A stretch of 64,000 bases of DNA from Pseudomonas sp. G2-4. GTDB taxonomy: Bacteria > Pseudomonadota > Gammaproteobacteria > Pseudomonadales > Pseudomonadaceae. Both the position numbers and the translations under genes were made by a program. Each line of letters opens with the position of its first letter. Within the stretch, counting starts at the first letter, position 1. Positions 8,310 to 17,226 of this stretch are shown here, one piece after another. The notes below the pieces were generated by a model. The model made no database searches. It was not told the origin of the DNA and saw only the letters and a program-made list of their open reading frames with translations. The stretch spans positions 1,302,001 to 1,366,000 of the forward strand of contig NZ_CP125957.1 of the NCBI RefSeq assembly GCF_030064125.1. The letters are read 5' to 3'.

Positions 8310-10460
8310 ATGGCGGACGATAGATATTCGCTCAAATACGCAGCCTTCAATGAGAGTGGGTTGGGGTTCGGTAATACCAGCCTCGCGAGTGGTGTTTCAG
8401 CGCAAGGTGCGGGCGCGTCCGCCAGGGAACAGCTGTCTGGCCTCGGTCTGGCGCTGGAGAACCTCGGACTCAAGCTCGGTCTGCTGACGACGGCTGTCGA
8501 GTCATTGACCTTGAAGCTTTCGGCGCAACGGACGATGGGGGCCGCAGCCAAGGCTGAGACGGCCAAGGAGCCGAAGGGTCGATCAGGTGGCGGTATCGAA
8601 CCGCCGGAGCGGCTGAAGCCGGCGATAGCGATGGATGTGGCCATGGCCGATCTGAAGCAGGCGGGCCGATTTAGCCCTCGTCAGATCGCAGAAATGGCTG
8701 AGCCAACTCAGCAGATCGCTATCGCTCCGCTAGTGGCAGCCGGGGGGACCAAAGCAGTCGATCTGGTGAGGATCGAAAGTGTGGCGGCCAGGGCGGGAAT
8801 CGGGAGCGATCTGCCCAACGCTTCAGACCGACAGTTCGAGTTGCTGCGCTTCGCCAGTGATGCTGGCGTCGCTGCCTCGGCATTCAGGATGCCGGCCATG
8901 GAGGTCGCCGAAATGATGGTCGGCTGGCGCACCTCCATGAAGCTCAGCGGCGCTCAAGCCTTTGACTTGGCGGATGCCAGCAACCACCTGGGCAAAATCC
9001 CCGGTGGTGCGAAAGCGGGTGATATCGGCGCCGTCCTGCAGCGTGACGGCGCGGCTGCGACGGCGGCAGGCCTGGCCCCTGGGCAAGCCGCAGCATTGAC
9101 GGCAGCATTGCTCAATACCGGTTCGCAACAGGCTGAAGCCGGCGCAGCGCTCAAGACCTTCACGACTGCCATGGGCAAGGGTGATCAGGCTTCTGCCTCC
9201 GAGCAAGCGGCTTGGAAGCAGTTGGGGCTGGAGCCGAAAGAGGTGGCGAGCGGCCTGCGCGACAAAGACACGGCGCCTGGCACGGTGATGACGGTGCTTG
9301 CGGCTTTGAACGCGCAACCTGCCGAGAAGCGTTCGACGCTGGCCTCCACGTTGTTTAGCACCGGTGATGAAGCGGTGCTGCGCATGGCGCAGAAACTGGC
9401 CGATGTGAATGAAGCCTTCGGACAGGTGAAAGACCCAGCTCAATACGCCACATCGCAATTGGGTAATGGGGGCTCGGTAAGGCAGGACGCGTTGGCGCTG
9501 TCGAACACTCGGCAAGGTCAGTTGAACGTCCTGGATGCACGCACTGACAGGCTCTCAGTGACCACGGGCAATGCCCTGGCGCCCGTCGCGGACCTCTCGA
9601 TTCAGGCGCTTGGTTCGCTGGCGGATGGCATGAGCGAATTGGCTGAGTCTTCACCTAAAGCCACCGCTGCCATTGTGTTGGTTGCCGCCGCGATAAAACC
9701 GCTGGTGGGCATGCTGCTCAAGGCTGTAGTGGATGAGATGTCCAATCAGGTGGCCAAGCGGGTGCTGGGTAGGGCTGCCCCGCACCTTCCCGGCCGACTG
9801 GGTGAGGTGATCTCCGAAGACTTCAGGAAAAATCCTCGTGCGGACAAGCTGGATACAAGCAATGCCAGCCAGCGTCCCGAACCCACGAGAGGGCCGAAAA
9901 TACGCGTCAGTACACGAGGCTCACTCGGGCCAACGGCCTCATTACGCTCGATGACTCGCAGGGCGCCCGGCCCATTAAAAGTAGTCGGCGCCGTCGCTGA
10001 TGTGGCCGAGGGCGTGCTTACCGGCGACAAGCGGATGATGGGCGCAGGTCTGGGAGCCGCAGGTGGCGGCTGGGCAGGCGCTGCTGCTGGGTCCGCGGCC
10101 GGTGCCGCTTTGGGAAGTGTCGTTCCGGTGATCGGCACTGCCATTGGTGGTCTGATTGGCGGACTGCTGGGCGGCTGGCTGGGGAGCGATGCCGGCGCGT
10201 CTCTGGGTGAAAAACTCGTCGCCCCCGCCGACAGACTCGCCGCTCCAGACCAGATCAGCAAAGACCTGGCCAGCACCCAGACCACCACACAACAGAACAC
10301 CATGACCGCAAACATCTACATCAATGGCCAGGACCAGGCCAGCGCCAGTCAGTTGGCCAACCTGGTCGTGCAGCAGCTCTCGGGCCAATTCGGCTTAACG
10401 ACCATGCCCAACACACTCGCCATGCGCAGTGATGCGGCCCTGACTGACGGAGGTACGTGA
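8310..10460 (+). CDS. Tail tape measure protein (gpT-like)
   Basis: A 716-residue tape measure protein that sets tail length and lies inside the tube. It is predicted largely alpha-helical and Ala-rich. A hydrophobic segment sits near residues 455-475 and a Gly/Ala-rich membrane-active stretch near 590-635 ('GGLIGGLLGGWLGSDAG'). The C-terminus with 'NIYINGQDQASASQLANLV' is typical of P2-like members. It follows the E/E' chaperone, as expected, and its TGA overlaps the ATG of gene U. Confidence 0.88.
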   Translation: MADDRYSLKYAAFNESGLGFGNTSLASGVSAQGAGASAREQLSGLGLALENLGLKLGLLTTAVESLTLKLSAQRTMGAAAKAETAKEPKGRSGGGIEPPERLKPAIAMDVAMADLKQAGRFSPRQIAEMAEPTQQIAIAPLVAAGGTKAVDLVRIESVAARAGIGSDLPNASDRQFELLRFASDAGVAASAFRMPAMEVAEMMVGWRTSMKLSGAQAFDLADASNHLGKIPGGAKAGDIGAVLQRDGAAATAAGLAPGQAAALTAALLNTGSQQAEAGAALKTFTTAMGKGDQASASEQAAWKQLGLEPKEVASGLRDKDTAPGTVMTVLAALNAQPAEKRSTLASTLFSTGDEAVLRMAQKLADVNEAFGQVKDPAQYATSQLGNGGSVRQDALALSNTRQGQLNVLDARTDRLSVTTGNALAPVADLSIQALGSLADGMSELAESSPKATAAIVLVAAAIKPLVGMLLKAVVDEMSNQVAKRVLGRAAPHLPGRLGEVISEDFRKNPRADKLDTSNASQRPEPTRGPKIRVSTRGSLGPTASLRSMTRRAPGPLKVVGAVADVAEGVLTGDKRMMGAGLGAAGGGWAGAAAGSAAGAALGSVVPVIGTAIGGLIGGLLGGWLGSDAGASLGEKLVAPADRLAAPDQISKDLASTQTTTQQNTMTANIYINGQDQASASQLANLVVQQLSGQFGLTTMPNTLAMRSDAALTDGGT

Positions 10461-10843
10461 TGCGTCAACAAATGGCACTCGGCAGTTTCATCTTCGGCCT
10501 GTCCAGGCACTTCGCTTACCACAACCTGGTGCATACCTCGGATGGCGGCTGGACGAGCATCGACATCCTCACCAGCAAACCCAAGTCCAGCCAGGTCGGC
10601 CAAGGCCTGCAAGGGCTGACGATCACGGGCAAGTCGATGTATGCGACCGCCATGGATCGACTCGATGAGCTACGGGCATTGCAGGCACAGCGCATCCCCC
10701 TGCCGTTGGTGGATGGCATCGGTCGCAACTGGGGCCTCTGGCAGATCAACAAGGTGACGGAAACCCAGACCGAGATCATCGATGACGGCACCGCGATGGT
10801 GGTCGGCTGGGTCATTGAATTGACGGAGTTCGCCAATGCGTAG
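10460..10843 (+). CDS. Tail terminator-type protein U (gpU-like)
   Basis: A 127-residue P2 gpU family protein that acts at the tail end or in tail completion. The ATG at 10460 was chosen over a GTG at 10457 because it has a GGAGG ribosome site at suitable spacing and overlaps the tape measure stop. The N-terminal 'MALGSFIFGLSR' and the 'GIGRNWGLWQINKVTETQTEI' region are family hallmarks. It overlaps the start of gene X by eight bases. Confidence 0.87.
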   Translation: MRQQMALGSFIFGLSRHFAYHNLVHTSDGGWTSIDILTSKPKSSQVGQGLQGLTITGKSMYATAMDRLDELRALQAQRIPLPLVDGIGRNWGLWQINKVTETQTEIIDDGTAMVVGWVIELTEFANA

Positions 10844-11048
10844 GGTTCGAAGCATCGCCGGTGATTCGGTGAATCTGTTGCTGTACCGCGAGCTTGAGCG
10901 TTGTGACGATGCCAGCGAAGAAGCGCTTTGGCGGCTCAATCCAACGTTGGCCGAATGGGGGCCGGTCCTGCCGGCGGGGGTGTGGGTCGTGCTGCCGGAA
11001 GTGGACCTCAAACCCGTTGCAACCCCACCGGTTTCGGCCTGGGATTAA
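10836..11048 (+). CDS. Tail protein X (LysM-like, gpX)
   Basis: A 70-residue tail protein X. The family resembles a LysM domain (pattern GDSVNLLLYRELE ... NPTLAEWGPVLPAGV..LP) and is thought to be part of the tail hub. It overlaps gene U and precedes gene D by nine bases, in the standard U-X-D order of P2-like tailocins. Confidence 0.88.
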   Translation: MRRVRSIAGDSVNLLLYRELERCDDASEEALWRLNPTLAEWGPVLPAGVWVVLPEVDLKPVATPPVSAWD

Positions 11049-11057
11049 GGAGGCGAC

Positions 11058-12074
11058 ATGTCACTGGGTTTCACCCCTGCAGTAGAAATCTACGGCGCGA
11101 ATGCTGCGCTGCTCAACGAGCGCTTGCTCAGTTGGACCCACGTCGACGCAGCTGGGATCGAGTCCGATCAACTGACGCTGACGATCAGCCTGGAGGGGCT
11201 TGAAGGCTTGCCCAGCCTCGGCGGGAAAATCGGTTTGCGGGTCGGTTATCTGGAGTCGGGGCTGGTGGACAAGGGCGAGTTCGTCATTACCCGGCGCACG
11301 CCGACCCTGTTTCCCCTGCGCCTGACATTGGTGGCCATGGCCGCGCCGTTCAGTGCAGCGGACCAGACCGGATTCAAGCAACGCCGCTCCGTCAGCCATG
11401 GCCCGACAACCCTGGGTGCGCTGTTTCGTCAGTTGACCTCCAGGCACGGTTTTTCCCCTCGTGTGGCGGCGGACTTGTCGCTGATAAAGATCGAACACAT
11501 CGACCAGTCCAACGAAACCGACATGGGTTTTCTGACGCGCCTGGCCCATCGTTATGACGCCGTCGCCAAGCCGGTCAACGAGCTGTATGTGCTGGCGCGG
11601 CGCGGTCAGGCGAAGTCGTTGTCGGGTAAAGTCCTGCCAGAGATAAAGCTATCGGTGACGACGAACAATCGTCCGGGCGACCAGGCTTTTATCTCGGCCG
11701 TTCTTGATGAAACCGCCCGGGCGAAATACCAGGGTTGCAAGACCCGTTGGTGGGATGCGACTACCGGCACACTGCGTGTGGAGGAGAGCGGCATCGCGCC
11801 GTTCAAGACCCTTCGCCAGCGTTTCCAGAGCGCCAACGATGCCCGCGCCGCCGGTGAAGGAGAGGTGCGTCGGATGATGCGCGAAGCACTCAAGGTGAAG
11901 ATCGAATGCCCGGGCAATCCGGGGCTGTCGGCTGAAGGCATCGTACTGCTGGACCCCACCTGGCCGGACTTCATGCGCGGTCGCTGGTCGATCGACAAAG
12001 TCACCGCCTCTGGTGATCGGGCAACCAGCTATCGCTGCAAGATTGATGCGACGTGCCTGGATGCCAGGGGCTGA
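11058..12074 (+). CDS. Late control / baseplate hub protein D (gpD-like)
   Basis: A 338-residue P2 gpD-type protein. It forms the baseplate hub on which tube assembly begins and to which the spike attaches. The sequence contains the typical 'SLGFTPAVEIYGANAALLNERL' start and a central 'FLTRLAHRYDAVAKP' segment shared with T4 gp27/phage late control D proteins. The ribosome site AGGAGG lies seven bases before the ATG. It is the last structural gene before the lysis genes. Confidence 0.9.
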   Translation: MSLGFTPAVEIYGANAALLNERLLSWTHVDAAGIESDQLTLTISLEGLEGLPSLGGKIGLRVGYLESGLVDKGEFVITRRTPTLFPLRLTLVAMAAPFSAADQTGFKQRRSVSHGPTTLGALFRQLTSRHGFSPRVAADLSLIKIEHIDQSNETDMGFLTRLAHRYDAVAKPVNELYVLARRGQAKSLSGKVLPEIKLSVTTNNRPGDQAFISAVLDETARAKYQGCKTRWWDATTGTLRVEESGIAPFKTLRQRFQSANDARAAGEGEVRRMMREALKVKIECPGNPGLSAEGIVLLDPTWPDFMRGRWSIDKVTASGDRATSYRCKIDATCLDARG

Positions 12075-12089
12075 CACCTATTCCTTTAG

Positions 12090-12113
12090 AACGCGAGCTT
12101 GCTCGCGAAGAGG
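12090..12113. repeat. Solitary REP, class A, degenerate
   Basis: The palindromic core GCGAGCTTGCTCGC occurs without the usual GTGGGAG head, between gene D and the endolysin gene. It appears to be a decayed single REP. Confidence 0.65.
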
Positions 12114-12146
12114 GCAACACCCATAACGAATTTCGATGACCTGACC

Positions 12147-12710
12147 ATGGACGTTACCCAACAGCAACTCATCAACATCATGCCCAACGCCCGCAGCCAA
12201 GCGGGCGTTTTTGTTTCTGCGCTTAACGCAGCCATGTCCCGCTACCGTATCGAAACGCCTAAACGCATTGCCGCGTTTCTCGCCCAGGTCGGTCATGAAT
12301 CGGGACAGTTGCGCTATGTGCGCGAGCTCGGCGCTGACCAATACCTCAGCAAGTACGACACAGGACCGTTGGCCGTGCGCCTGGGCAATACGCCCCAGGC
12401 CGACGGGGACGGTCAGAAATACCGTGGCCGGGGTCTGATTCAGATAACCGGGCACGACAACTATCTTCGTTGCAGCCTGGGTTTGTTTGGCGACGAACGC
12501 CTGCTGGCCTTGCCAGAGCTGCTGGAGCAACCGCAATGGGCCGCTGAATCCGCTGCGTGGTTTTGGGAGCGCAACGGCTTGAACGAACTGGCTGATCGCG
12601 ACCAGTTCAACAGCATTACCCGGCGGATCAATGGTGGTTTGAACGGTTTGGAGGATCGCCTGCAACTCTGGGCGCGGGCGAGGGCGGTGTTATGCCAGCC
12701 TTCGACCTGA
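12147..12710 (+). CDS. Endolysin, GH19 chitinase-type muramidase
   Basis: A 187-residue glycoside hydrolase family 19 type endolysin that degrades peptidoglycan to release tailocin particles from the producer. Family motifs are visible: 'FLAQVGHESGQLRYVRE' with the catalytic Glu near residue 51, and 'YRGRGLIQITGHDNY' near residues 91-105. There is no signal peptide, so it needs a holin, which is not in this window and is expected upstream. The ATG at 12147 was chosen because it matches the usual N-terminus; a longer frame from 12099 runs through a REP. Confidence 0.9.
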   Translation: MDVTQQQLINIMPNARSQAGVFVSALNAAMSRYRIETPKRIAAFLAQVGHESGQLRYVRELGADQYLSKYDTGPLAVRLGNTPQADGDGQKYRGRGLIQITGHDNYLRCSLGLFGDERLLALPELLEQPQWAAESAAWFWERNGLNELADRDQFNSITRRINGGLNGLEDRLQLWARARAVLCQPST

Positions 12711-13228
12711 TGCCTTTTTCTGCTCGAACCCTTGGCATCGTCGTTTTGCTGGCATTGGTGGCGGGTGGCCCGGCGATGCTTGCGTGGCGTCTCCAGGATT
12801 GGCGGTATGGCCAACAGTTGGCGCAGTTGGCCCAATCCCAGGCCGCGACGTTGAATCAGATAACCCAGGCAGCAGCGATGCAACAAAAGGCCGAGCAAGA
12901 CAAACGCCTGGCCCTGGAACAACAACTCTCCGCCAGCGAACACACCCATTACCGAGCCTTGAGCGATGCCCAACGTGATCAGGATCGCCTGCGCGATCGC
13001 CTTGCTACTGCCGATGTCCGGTTGTCAGTCCTCCTCGACGCCGACGATGTTGCCGCCGGTTGTGCAGTGCCTGCCACCGCCAGCGCCGGCGGCGTGGATC
13101 ATGGCGCCCCACGCGCCCGACTTGACCCAGCGCATGCTCAACGAATTATCGCCATCACCGACGCCGGTGATCGCGGACTGATCGCCTTGCAGGCGTGCCA
13201 GGCCTATGTCAGGGCGCTGGGCCGGTAG
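12692..13228 (+). CDS. Rz-like inner-membrane spanin
   Basis: A 178-residue Rz-type i-spanin with an N-terminal membrane anchor (residues ~12-32) followed by a long Gln/Ala-rich periplasmic helix (~40-110). With Rz1 it fuses inner and outer membrane at the end of lysis. It overlaps the end of the endolysin gene by 19 bases and contains the Rz1 gene nested in the +1 frame. The C-terminal ~60 residues are less typical of Rz because the DNA there is constrained by Rz1. Confidence 0.85.
   Translation: MPAFDLMPFSARTLGIVVLLALVAGGPAMLAWRLQDWRYGQQLAQLAQSQAATLNQITQAAAMQQKAEQDKRLALEQQLSASEHTHYRALSDAQRDQDRLRDRLATADVRLSVLLDADDVAAGCAVPATASAGGVDHGAPRARLDPAHAQRIIAITDAGDRGLIALQACQAYVRALGR
12966..13181 (+). 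CDS. Rz1-like outer-membrane spanin lipoprotein, nested in Rz
   Basis: A 71-residue protein encoded entirely inside Rz in the +1 frame. It has a signal peptide ending in the lipobox 'LPMSGC' with the lipidated Cys at residue 20, then a Pro-rich mature part (MLPPVVQCLPPPAPAAW). Nested position, small size, lipobox and Pro-richness are the diagnostic features of Rz1. It should pair with Rz across the periplasm. Confidence 0.85.
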   Translation: MPNVIRIACAIALLLPMSGCQSSSTPTMLPPVVQCLPPPAPAAWIMAPHAPDLTQRMLNELSPSPTPVIAD

Positions 13229-13299
13229 TCCATCGAGTCTTGCAAGCTTCCCATGCTCGTGTACGGTAGGCCCCACTTGCGACGAATCAGGAGAGCATC

Positions 13300-13800
13300 A
13301 TGGACGACATTACTGAGCTGGCCGCTGAGCTGGGCCGGCGCCTGCAGTTGCTCAATGCCCATGTGACCACGGCCGAGTCCTGTACCGGCGGCGGGATTTC
13401 CGAGGCGATCACGCGCATTCCAGGGAGTTCGGCCTGGTTCGAGGCCGGTTACGTCACCTATTCCAATCGCCAGAAGACCCAGCAGTTGAATGTGCCGGCC
13501 GAGCTGTTCGGGACGGTGGGGGCGGTCAGTCGCGAGGTGGTCGAGGCCATGGTGCGGGGTGCCCAGCACAAGAGCCTGGCGCGGTTTGCCGTGGCAGTCA
13601 GCGGCGTTGCCGGGCCGGACGGTGGTTCGCCGAATAAACCGGTGGGCACGGTGTGGCTCGCCTGGGGCGTTGGCGAGACGGTGATCAGCGAGCAGCGATT
13701 CTTTCCGGGCAACCGCGACGAGGTCCGCCGACAAACGGTGAAGGCCGCGCTAGACGGGCTGCTGCAACATGCCTCTATAGAAATCTCAAATCAGGGGTAG
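13300..13800 (+). CDS. pncC: CinA-type nicotinamide-nucleotide amidohydrolase (PncC)
   Basis: A 166-residue protein equal to the C-terminal CinA domain, which hydrolyses nicotinamide mononucleotide to nicotinate mononucleotide in NAD recycling. Recognisable motifs are '[16 protein letters not shown]' near residues 26-41 and '[18 protein letters not shown]' near residues 102-119. The ribosome site AGGAG precedes the ATG. The gene lies directly before recA, the conserved cinA-recA order of Pseudomonas. The tailocin abuts its 5' side, so this is the cinA-side boundary of the insertion. Confidence 0.92.
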   Translation: MDDITELAAELGRRLQLLNAHVTTAESCTGGGISEAITRIPGSSAWFEAGYVTYSNRQKTQQLNVPAELFGTVGAVSREVVEAMVRGAQHKSLARFAVAVSGVAGPDGGSPNKPVGTVWLAWGVGETVISEQRFFPGNRDEVRRQTVKAALDGLLQHASIEISNQG

Positions 13801-13827
13801 GCGATCCTCAATCGCTGTGGAATAATA

Positions 13828-13843
13828 CTGGCTACTTATACAG
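13828..13843. promoter_or_regulatory. LexA (SOS) box of recA
   Basis: CTGGCTACTTATACAG fits CTG-N10-CAG with an AT-rich centre. It lies 41 bases before the recA start, the usual place for LexA repression of recA. Confidence 0.9.
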
Positions 13844-13883
13844 GTGTTGGCCGTCAGGCCTTATTGATTACGTGAGGACTTTA

Positions 13884-14936
13884 ATGGACGACAACAAGAA
13901 GAAAGCCTTGGCTGCGGCCTTGGGTCAGATCGAACGTCAATTCGGCAAGGGTGCCGTAATGCGTATGGGCGATCAGGACCGTCAGGCTATTCCTTCCATC
14001 TCCACCGGCTCCCTGGGCCTGGACATCGCGCTTGGCATCGGCGGCCTGCCCAAAGGCCGTATCGTTGAAATCTACGGTCCTGAATCCTCGGGTAAAACCA
14101 CACTGACCCTGTCCGTGATCGCCCAGGCTCAAAAAGCTGGCGCGACCTGCGCCTTCGTCGACGCCGAACACGCCCTGGACCCGGAATACGCCGGCAAACT
14201 GGGTGTCAACGTCGATGACCTGCTGGTTTCCCAGCCGGACACCGGTGAACAGGCCCTGGAAATCACCGACATGCTGGTGCGTTCCAATGCGGTCGACGTG
14301 ATCATCGTCGACTCCGTGGCGGCGCTGGTGCCAAAAGCTGAAATCGAAGGTGAAATGGGCGACATGCACGTGGGCCTCCAGGCTCGCCTGATGTCCCAGG
14401 CCTTGCGCAAGATCACCGGTAACATCAAGAACGCCAACTGCCTGGTGATCTTCATCAACCAGATCCGCATGAAGATCGGCGTGATGTTTGGTAGCCCGGA
14501 AACCACCACCGGTGGTAACGCGCTGAAGTTCTACGCCTCGGTTCGCCTGGACATCCGCCGTACTGGCGCGGTGAAGGAAGGTGATGAGGTTGTCGGCAGC
14601 GAGACCCGTGTCAAGGTTGTGAAGAACAAGGTGGCTTCGCCGTTCCGTCAGGCTGAATTCCAGATTCTTTACGGCAAGGGCATCTACCTCAATGGTGAGA
14701 TGATCGACCTGGGTGTGTTGCACGGTTTCGTCGAGAAATCTGGCGCCTGGTATGCCTACAACGGCACCAAGATCGGTCAGGGCAAGGCCAACTCGGCCAA
14801 GTTCCTGGCGGACAACCCGGAAGTTGCCGCAACCCTCGAGAAGCAACTGCGTGACAAGCTGCTGAGCCCGGTGGCCGACGTCAAGGCAGTGGCCAATCGC
14901 GAAACCGTTGATGACCTGGCTGACGCTGATCTCTGA
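13884..14936 (+). CDS. recA: Recombinase RecA
   Basis: A 350-residue RecA that forms filaments on single-stranded DNA, catalyses strand exchange and triggers LexA and tailocin-repressor cleavage. The Walker A motif GPESSGKT is at residues 65-72. Loop motifs '[14 protein letters not shown]' and the acidic C-terminal tail are present. The ATG at 13884 (MDDNKKK) is preferred over longer in-frame extensions because it has AGGA upstream and the standard N-terminus. recX follows after eight bases. The LexA box upstream indicates SOS control. Confidence 0.98.
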   Translation: MDDNKKKALAAALGQIERQFGKGAVMRMGDQDRQAIPSISTGSLGLDIALGIGGLPKGRIVEIYGPESSGKTTLTLSVIAQAQKAGATCAFVDAEHALDPEYAGKLGVNVDDLLVSQPDTGEQALEITDMLVRSNAVDVIIVDSVAALVPKAEIEGEMGDMHVGLQARLMSQALRKITGNIKNANCLVIFINQIRMKIGVMFGSPETTTGGNALKFYASVRLDIRRTGAVKEGDEVVGSETRVKVVKNKVASPFRQAEFQILYGKGIYLNGEMIDLGVLHGFVEKSGAWYAYNGTKIGQGKANSAKFLADNPEVAATLEKQLRDKLLSPVADVKAVANRETVDDLADADL

Positions 14937-14944
14937 TTGATTCG

Positions 14945-15412
14945 ATGACCGTCGTACTCGATACCCTCGTCGCGGTGCGACGAACCGCGATGGACCTGCT
15001 CGCCAGGCGCGAGCATGGTCGGGTTGAGCTGACGCGTAAGCTGCGTCAGCGCGGTGCGCCCGATGAGTTGATCGACTCGGCGCTCGACCGTTTGACGGAA
15101 GAGGGCCTGTTATCGGAGTCCCGCTACCTTGAGAGCTTTGTCTCCTATCGCGCCCGCTCTGGGTATGGTCCGTTACGAATTCGTGAGGAGCTTGGTCAGC
15201 GTGGCTTGCAACGCCCGGATATCGAACTCGCCCTGCGCGAAAGTGGTATCGATTGGCAGGCGCAACTGACGGACACCTGGCGCCGCAAGTTCTCAGGGCA
15301 TTTGCCCATCGATGCACGAGAGCGAGCCAAGCAAGGGCGTTTCCTGGCGTATCGAGGGTACTCCATGGAAATGATCAACCGTTTGTTCAGCGGTCGCGGC
15401 ATGGATGATTAA
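14945..15412 (+). CDS. recX: RecA regulatory protein RecX
   Basis: A 155-residue RecX, which limits RecA filament growth. The family's three-helix repeats are visible: '[19 protein letters not shown]', '[15 protein letters not shown]' and '[20 protein letters not shown]'. It begins eight bases after recA and would be expressed with it by read-through. A strong terminator follows immediately. Confidence 0.95.
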   Translation: MTVVLDTLVAVRRTAMDLLARREHGRVELTRKLRQRGAPDELIDSALDRLTEEGLLSESRYLESFVSYRARSGYGPLRIREELGQRGLQRPDIELALRESGIDWQAQLTDTWRRKFSGHLPIDARERAKQGRFLAYRGYSMEMINRLFSGRGMDD

Positions 15413-15418
15413 ACAAGA

Positions 15419-15452
15419 ACGGCCCGCTATTTCGATAGCGGGCCGTTTTTTT
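15419..15452 (+). terminator. Terminator of recA-recX
   Basis: A perfect 12-bp stem (ACGGCCCGCTAT ... ATAGCGGGCCGT) with a TTCG tetraloop is followed by a T-run. It may also serve the converging LOG-family gene. Confidence 0.93.
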
Positions 15453-15458
15453 ATGGGC

Positions 15459-16577
15459 TCAGGTTACCTTGATCGGTTCCCACGTCAGGGGATGGGGTTC
15501 TGAAGTGGGCTGGGCCCAGTTTTCCGGCAGGTTGATGTAGTCCACCAATTCCCTTAAACGACCGTGATTGCGGGCGTTGAAGGTAAACGCCAGTCGTGTC
15601 AAATGGCTGAAGTGGGCTTCGTCGTGCTCCTCGCCGCTGTAGTCATGCTGATGGAAGCAGTCGTTCAGGCACAGGTCGGCAAATTCCAGCTGTATCTGCT
15701 GCAGCGCCTGTTCGCTGAGCTTGTGATGCATGCGAATCACGAACTGGTGTTTGAGCCAGCGACTGGAGTGGAAGTTGCGGTAGAACTGGTTGATTTCCTC
15801 CACGGCGTCTTCGGCGTTGTACACCAGGCGCATCAATTTCATGTCAGTGGGCAGGATGTAGCGGTTTTCCTCCAGTTGCTCACGGATGAAGTCCAGGGCA
15901 CCTTTCCAGAACTTGCCCCCTGGAACGTCCAGCAGGACCACCGGCACCAAGGGGCTTTTCCCCGTCTGTACCAGCGTCAGGACTTCCAAGGCTTCATCAA
16001 GGGTGCCGAAACCGCCTGGGCAGAGCACCAGTGCGTCGGCCTCCTTGACGAAGAACAGTTTGCGGGTGAAGAAAAAGTGGAACGGCAGCAGGTTCGGCGT
16101 GCCTTCGACGGTCGGGTTTGCGTGCTGTTCGAAGGGCAGGGTGATGTTGAAGCCCAGGCTGTGGTCGCGACCTGCGCCTTCATGGGCGGCGGCCATGATG
16201 CCACCGCCGGCGCCGGTGATGACCATCATGTCCGAACGGGCCAGCGCCGCCCCCAGCTCTCGGGCCATGGCGTACAGAGGATGTTCGACGGGCGTGCGGG
16301 CGGAGCCGAAGACCGTGACCTTGCGTCGGCCCTTGAACTGTTCGAGCGTACGGAACGCGTGCTCCAGCTCTCGGAGTGCCTGCAAGGTGATCTTGGCATT
16401 CCAGCGGTTGTGATCTTCCTGGGCCATGCGCAGCACGGTCAGGATCATGTCGCGGTAGATGGGGAGGTTCGGGCTGTCGGGTGATACCAGGTTGAGTTGC
16501 TCTTCGACCTTGCGGGTGAGGTCGTGGCCATGGCTCTCGAAATGACGACTGAGCAGGTCATTCGGTTTATAAGGCAT
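15459..16577 (-). CDS. LOG-family nucleotide 5'-monophosphate nucleosidase (PpnN-like)
   Basis: A 372-residue Rossmann-fold LOG-family protein. Characterised relatives cleave nucleoside monophosphates to base and ribose 5-phosphate. Signature motifs are present: 'GAGGGIMAAAHEGAG' (phosphate-binding glycine-rich region, ~141-155) and 'CPGGFGTLDEALE' (the PGGxGTxxE motif, ~186-198). It is longer than cytokinin-type LOG proteins (~190) and shorter than E. coli PpnN (454). Older annotations call the family 'lysine decarboxylase', without biochemical support. A GGAG ribosome site precedes the start. It converges with recX on the shared terminator. Confidence 0.83.
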   Translation of the reverse strand: MPYKPNDLLSRHFESHGHDLTRKVEEQLNLVSPDSPNLPIYRDMILTVLRMAQEDHNRWNAKITLQALRELEHAFRTLEQFKGRRKVTVFGSARTPVEHPLYAMARELGAALARSDMMVITGAGGGIMAAAHEGAGRDHSLGFNITLPFEQHANPTVEGTPNLLPFHFFFTRKLFFVKEADALVLCPGGFGTLDEALEVLTLVQTGKSPLVPVVLLDVPGGKFWKGALDFIREQLEENRYILPTDMKLMRLVYNAEDAVEEINQFYRNFHSSRWLKHQFVIRMHHKLSEQALQQIQLEFADLCLNDCFHQHDYSGEEHDEAHFSHLTRLAFTFNARNHGRLRELVDYINLPENWAQPTSEPHPLTWEPIKVT

Positions 16578-17031
16578 TCAACTTCTCCTTCTTAACAGGA
16601 CCCCGGCCCGAACGAGAGATTCGTCAGGGCCACGACACTCCGTGTGTCGTTGTCGGCCCAGGCCTGTGCCTGGACGTTCGACCTGGCTCGACGCGATCTA
16701 TGGCAGGCGATCAAGCCATCCTGCGGGTCCTGCTTTTTCCTTGAATGAAAGAACAATCACACAGCAAGGTGTTAGCTGGGCAGCCTCGTTCTGCCCGATG
16801 AAAAACAGATACTTCTCAATCTAGCTGATCTTCGCTGTCCTGATCATGGCGCGCAAAAGTGATCGTTGGCAACCGCTGGATGCAAGCGCTGAAATACCCG
16901 CCGCTCGTCAGATTGCCGACCGGGTATGTGCCGCTCTGATTTACTGATAGCAAGCGTACTCATGCAATTCGGCGCCCAGGGCTGGGTGTCACGCGATAGA
17001 TTGAAGTGGCTAGGGCATGGAGGCGGGAGAG
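16578..17031. other. Intergenic region without a recognised gene
   Basis: This 454-base gap lies between the LOG-family gene and the small RHH-like gene. It should hold the LOG promoter. A 60-codon open frame at 16642-16824 has no ribosome site or family resemblance and is not called. A short GC-rich inverted repeat (CCAGGC ... GCCTGG) lies near 16659-16675. Confidence 0.5.
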
Positions 17032-17226
17032 ATGACCAGGGTGACTCTGGAGCTCGACAGGCAGTTGTACCTGACGCTGTTGGAAGCGGCTCAGGCCAAT
17101 CAGGTAAGCCTTGAAGAGGAATGCTGCCGACGGTTGGAAGGCCGTGGATGGCGCTCGCGTTATCTGCAGGCGCTGGTGGCGGAACTGCGCGCCGATGATG
17201 AGCAGCGGCGCGCTCGCTCGGGTTGA
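17032..17226 (+). CDS. Small ribbon-helix-helix-like (CopG/Arc type) protein
   Basis: A 64-residue basic/acidic protein whose first half (RVTLELDRQLYLTLLEAAQA) has the strand-helix-helix pattern of Arc/CopG DNA-binding proteins. The ATG at 17032 is preferred over one at 17017 because GGGAG lies five bases upstream. No toxin gene is adjacent, so an antitoxin role is not supported. Its TGA directly abuts the stop codon of the converging gene, leaving no room for a terminator between them. Confidence 0.65.
   Translation: MTRVTLELDRQLYLTLLEAAQANQVSLEEECCRRLEGRGWRSRYLQALVAELRADDEQRRARSG

Noticed and set aside
13653..13883. 77-codon N-terminal extension of RecA
   Set aside because: It overlaps cinA and the LexA box; the ATG at 13884 matches the invariant RecA N-terminus.
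16642..16824. 60-codon open frame after the LOG-family gene
   Set aside because: No ribosome site, no conserved feature, biased Arg/Pro/Ser composition.
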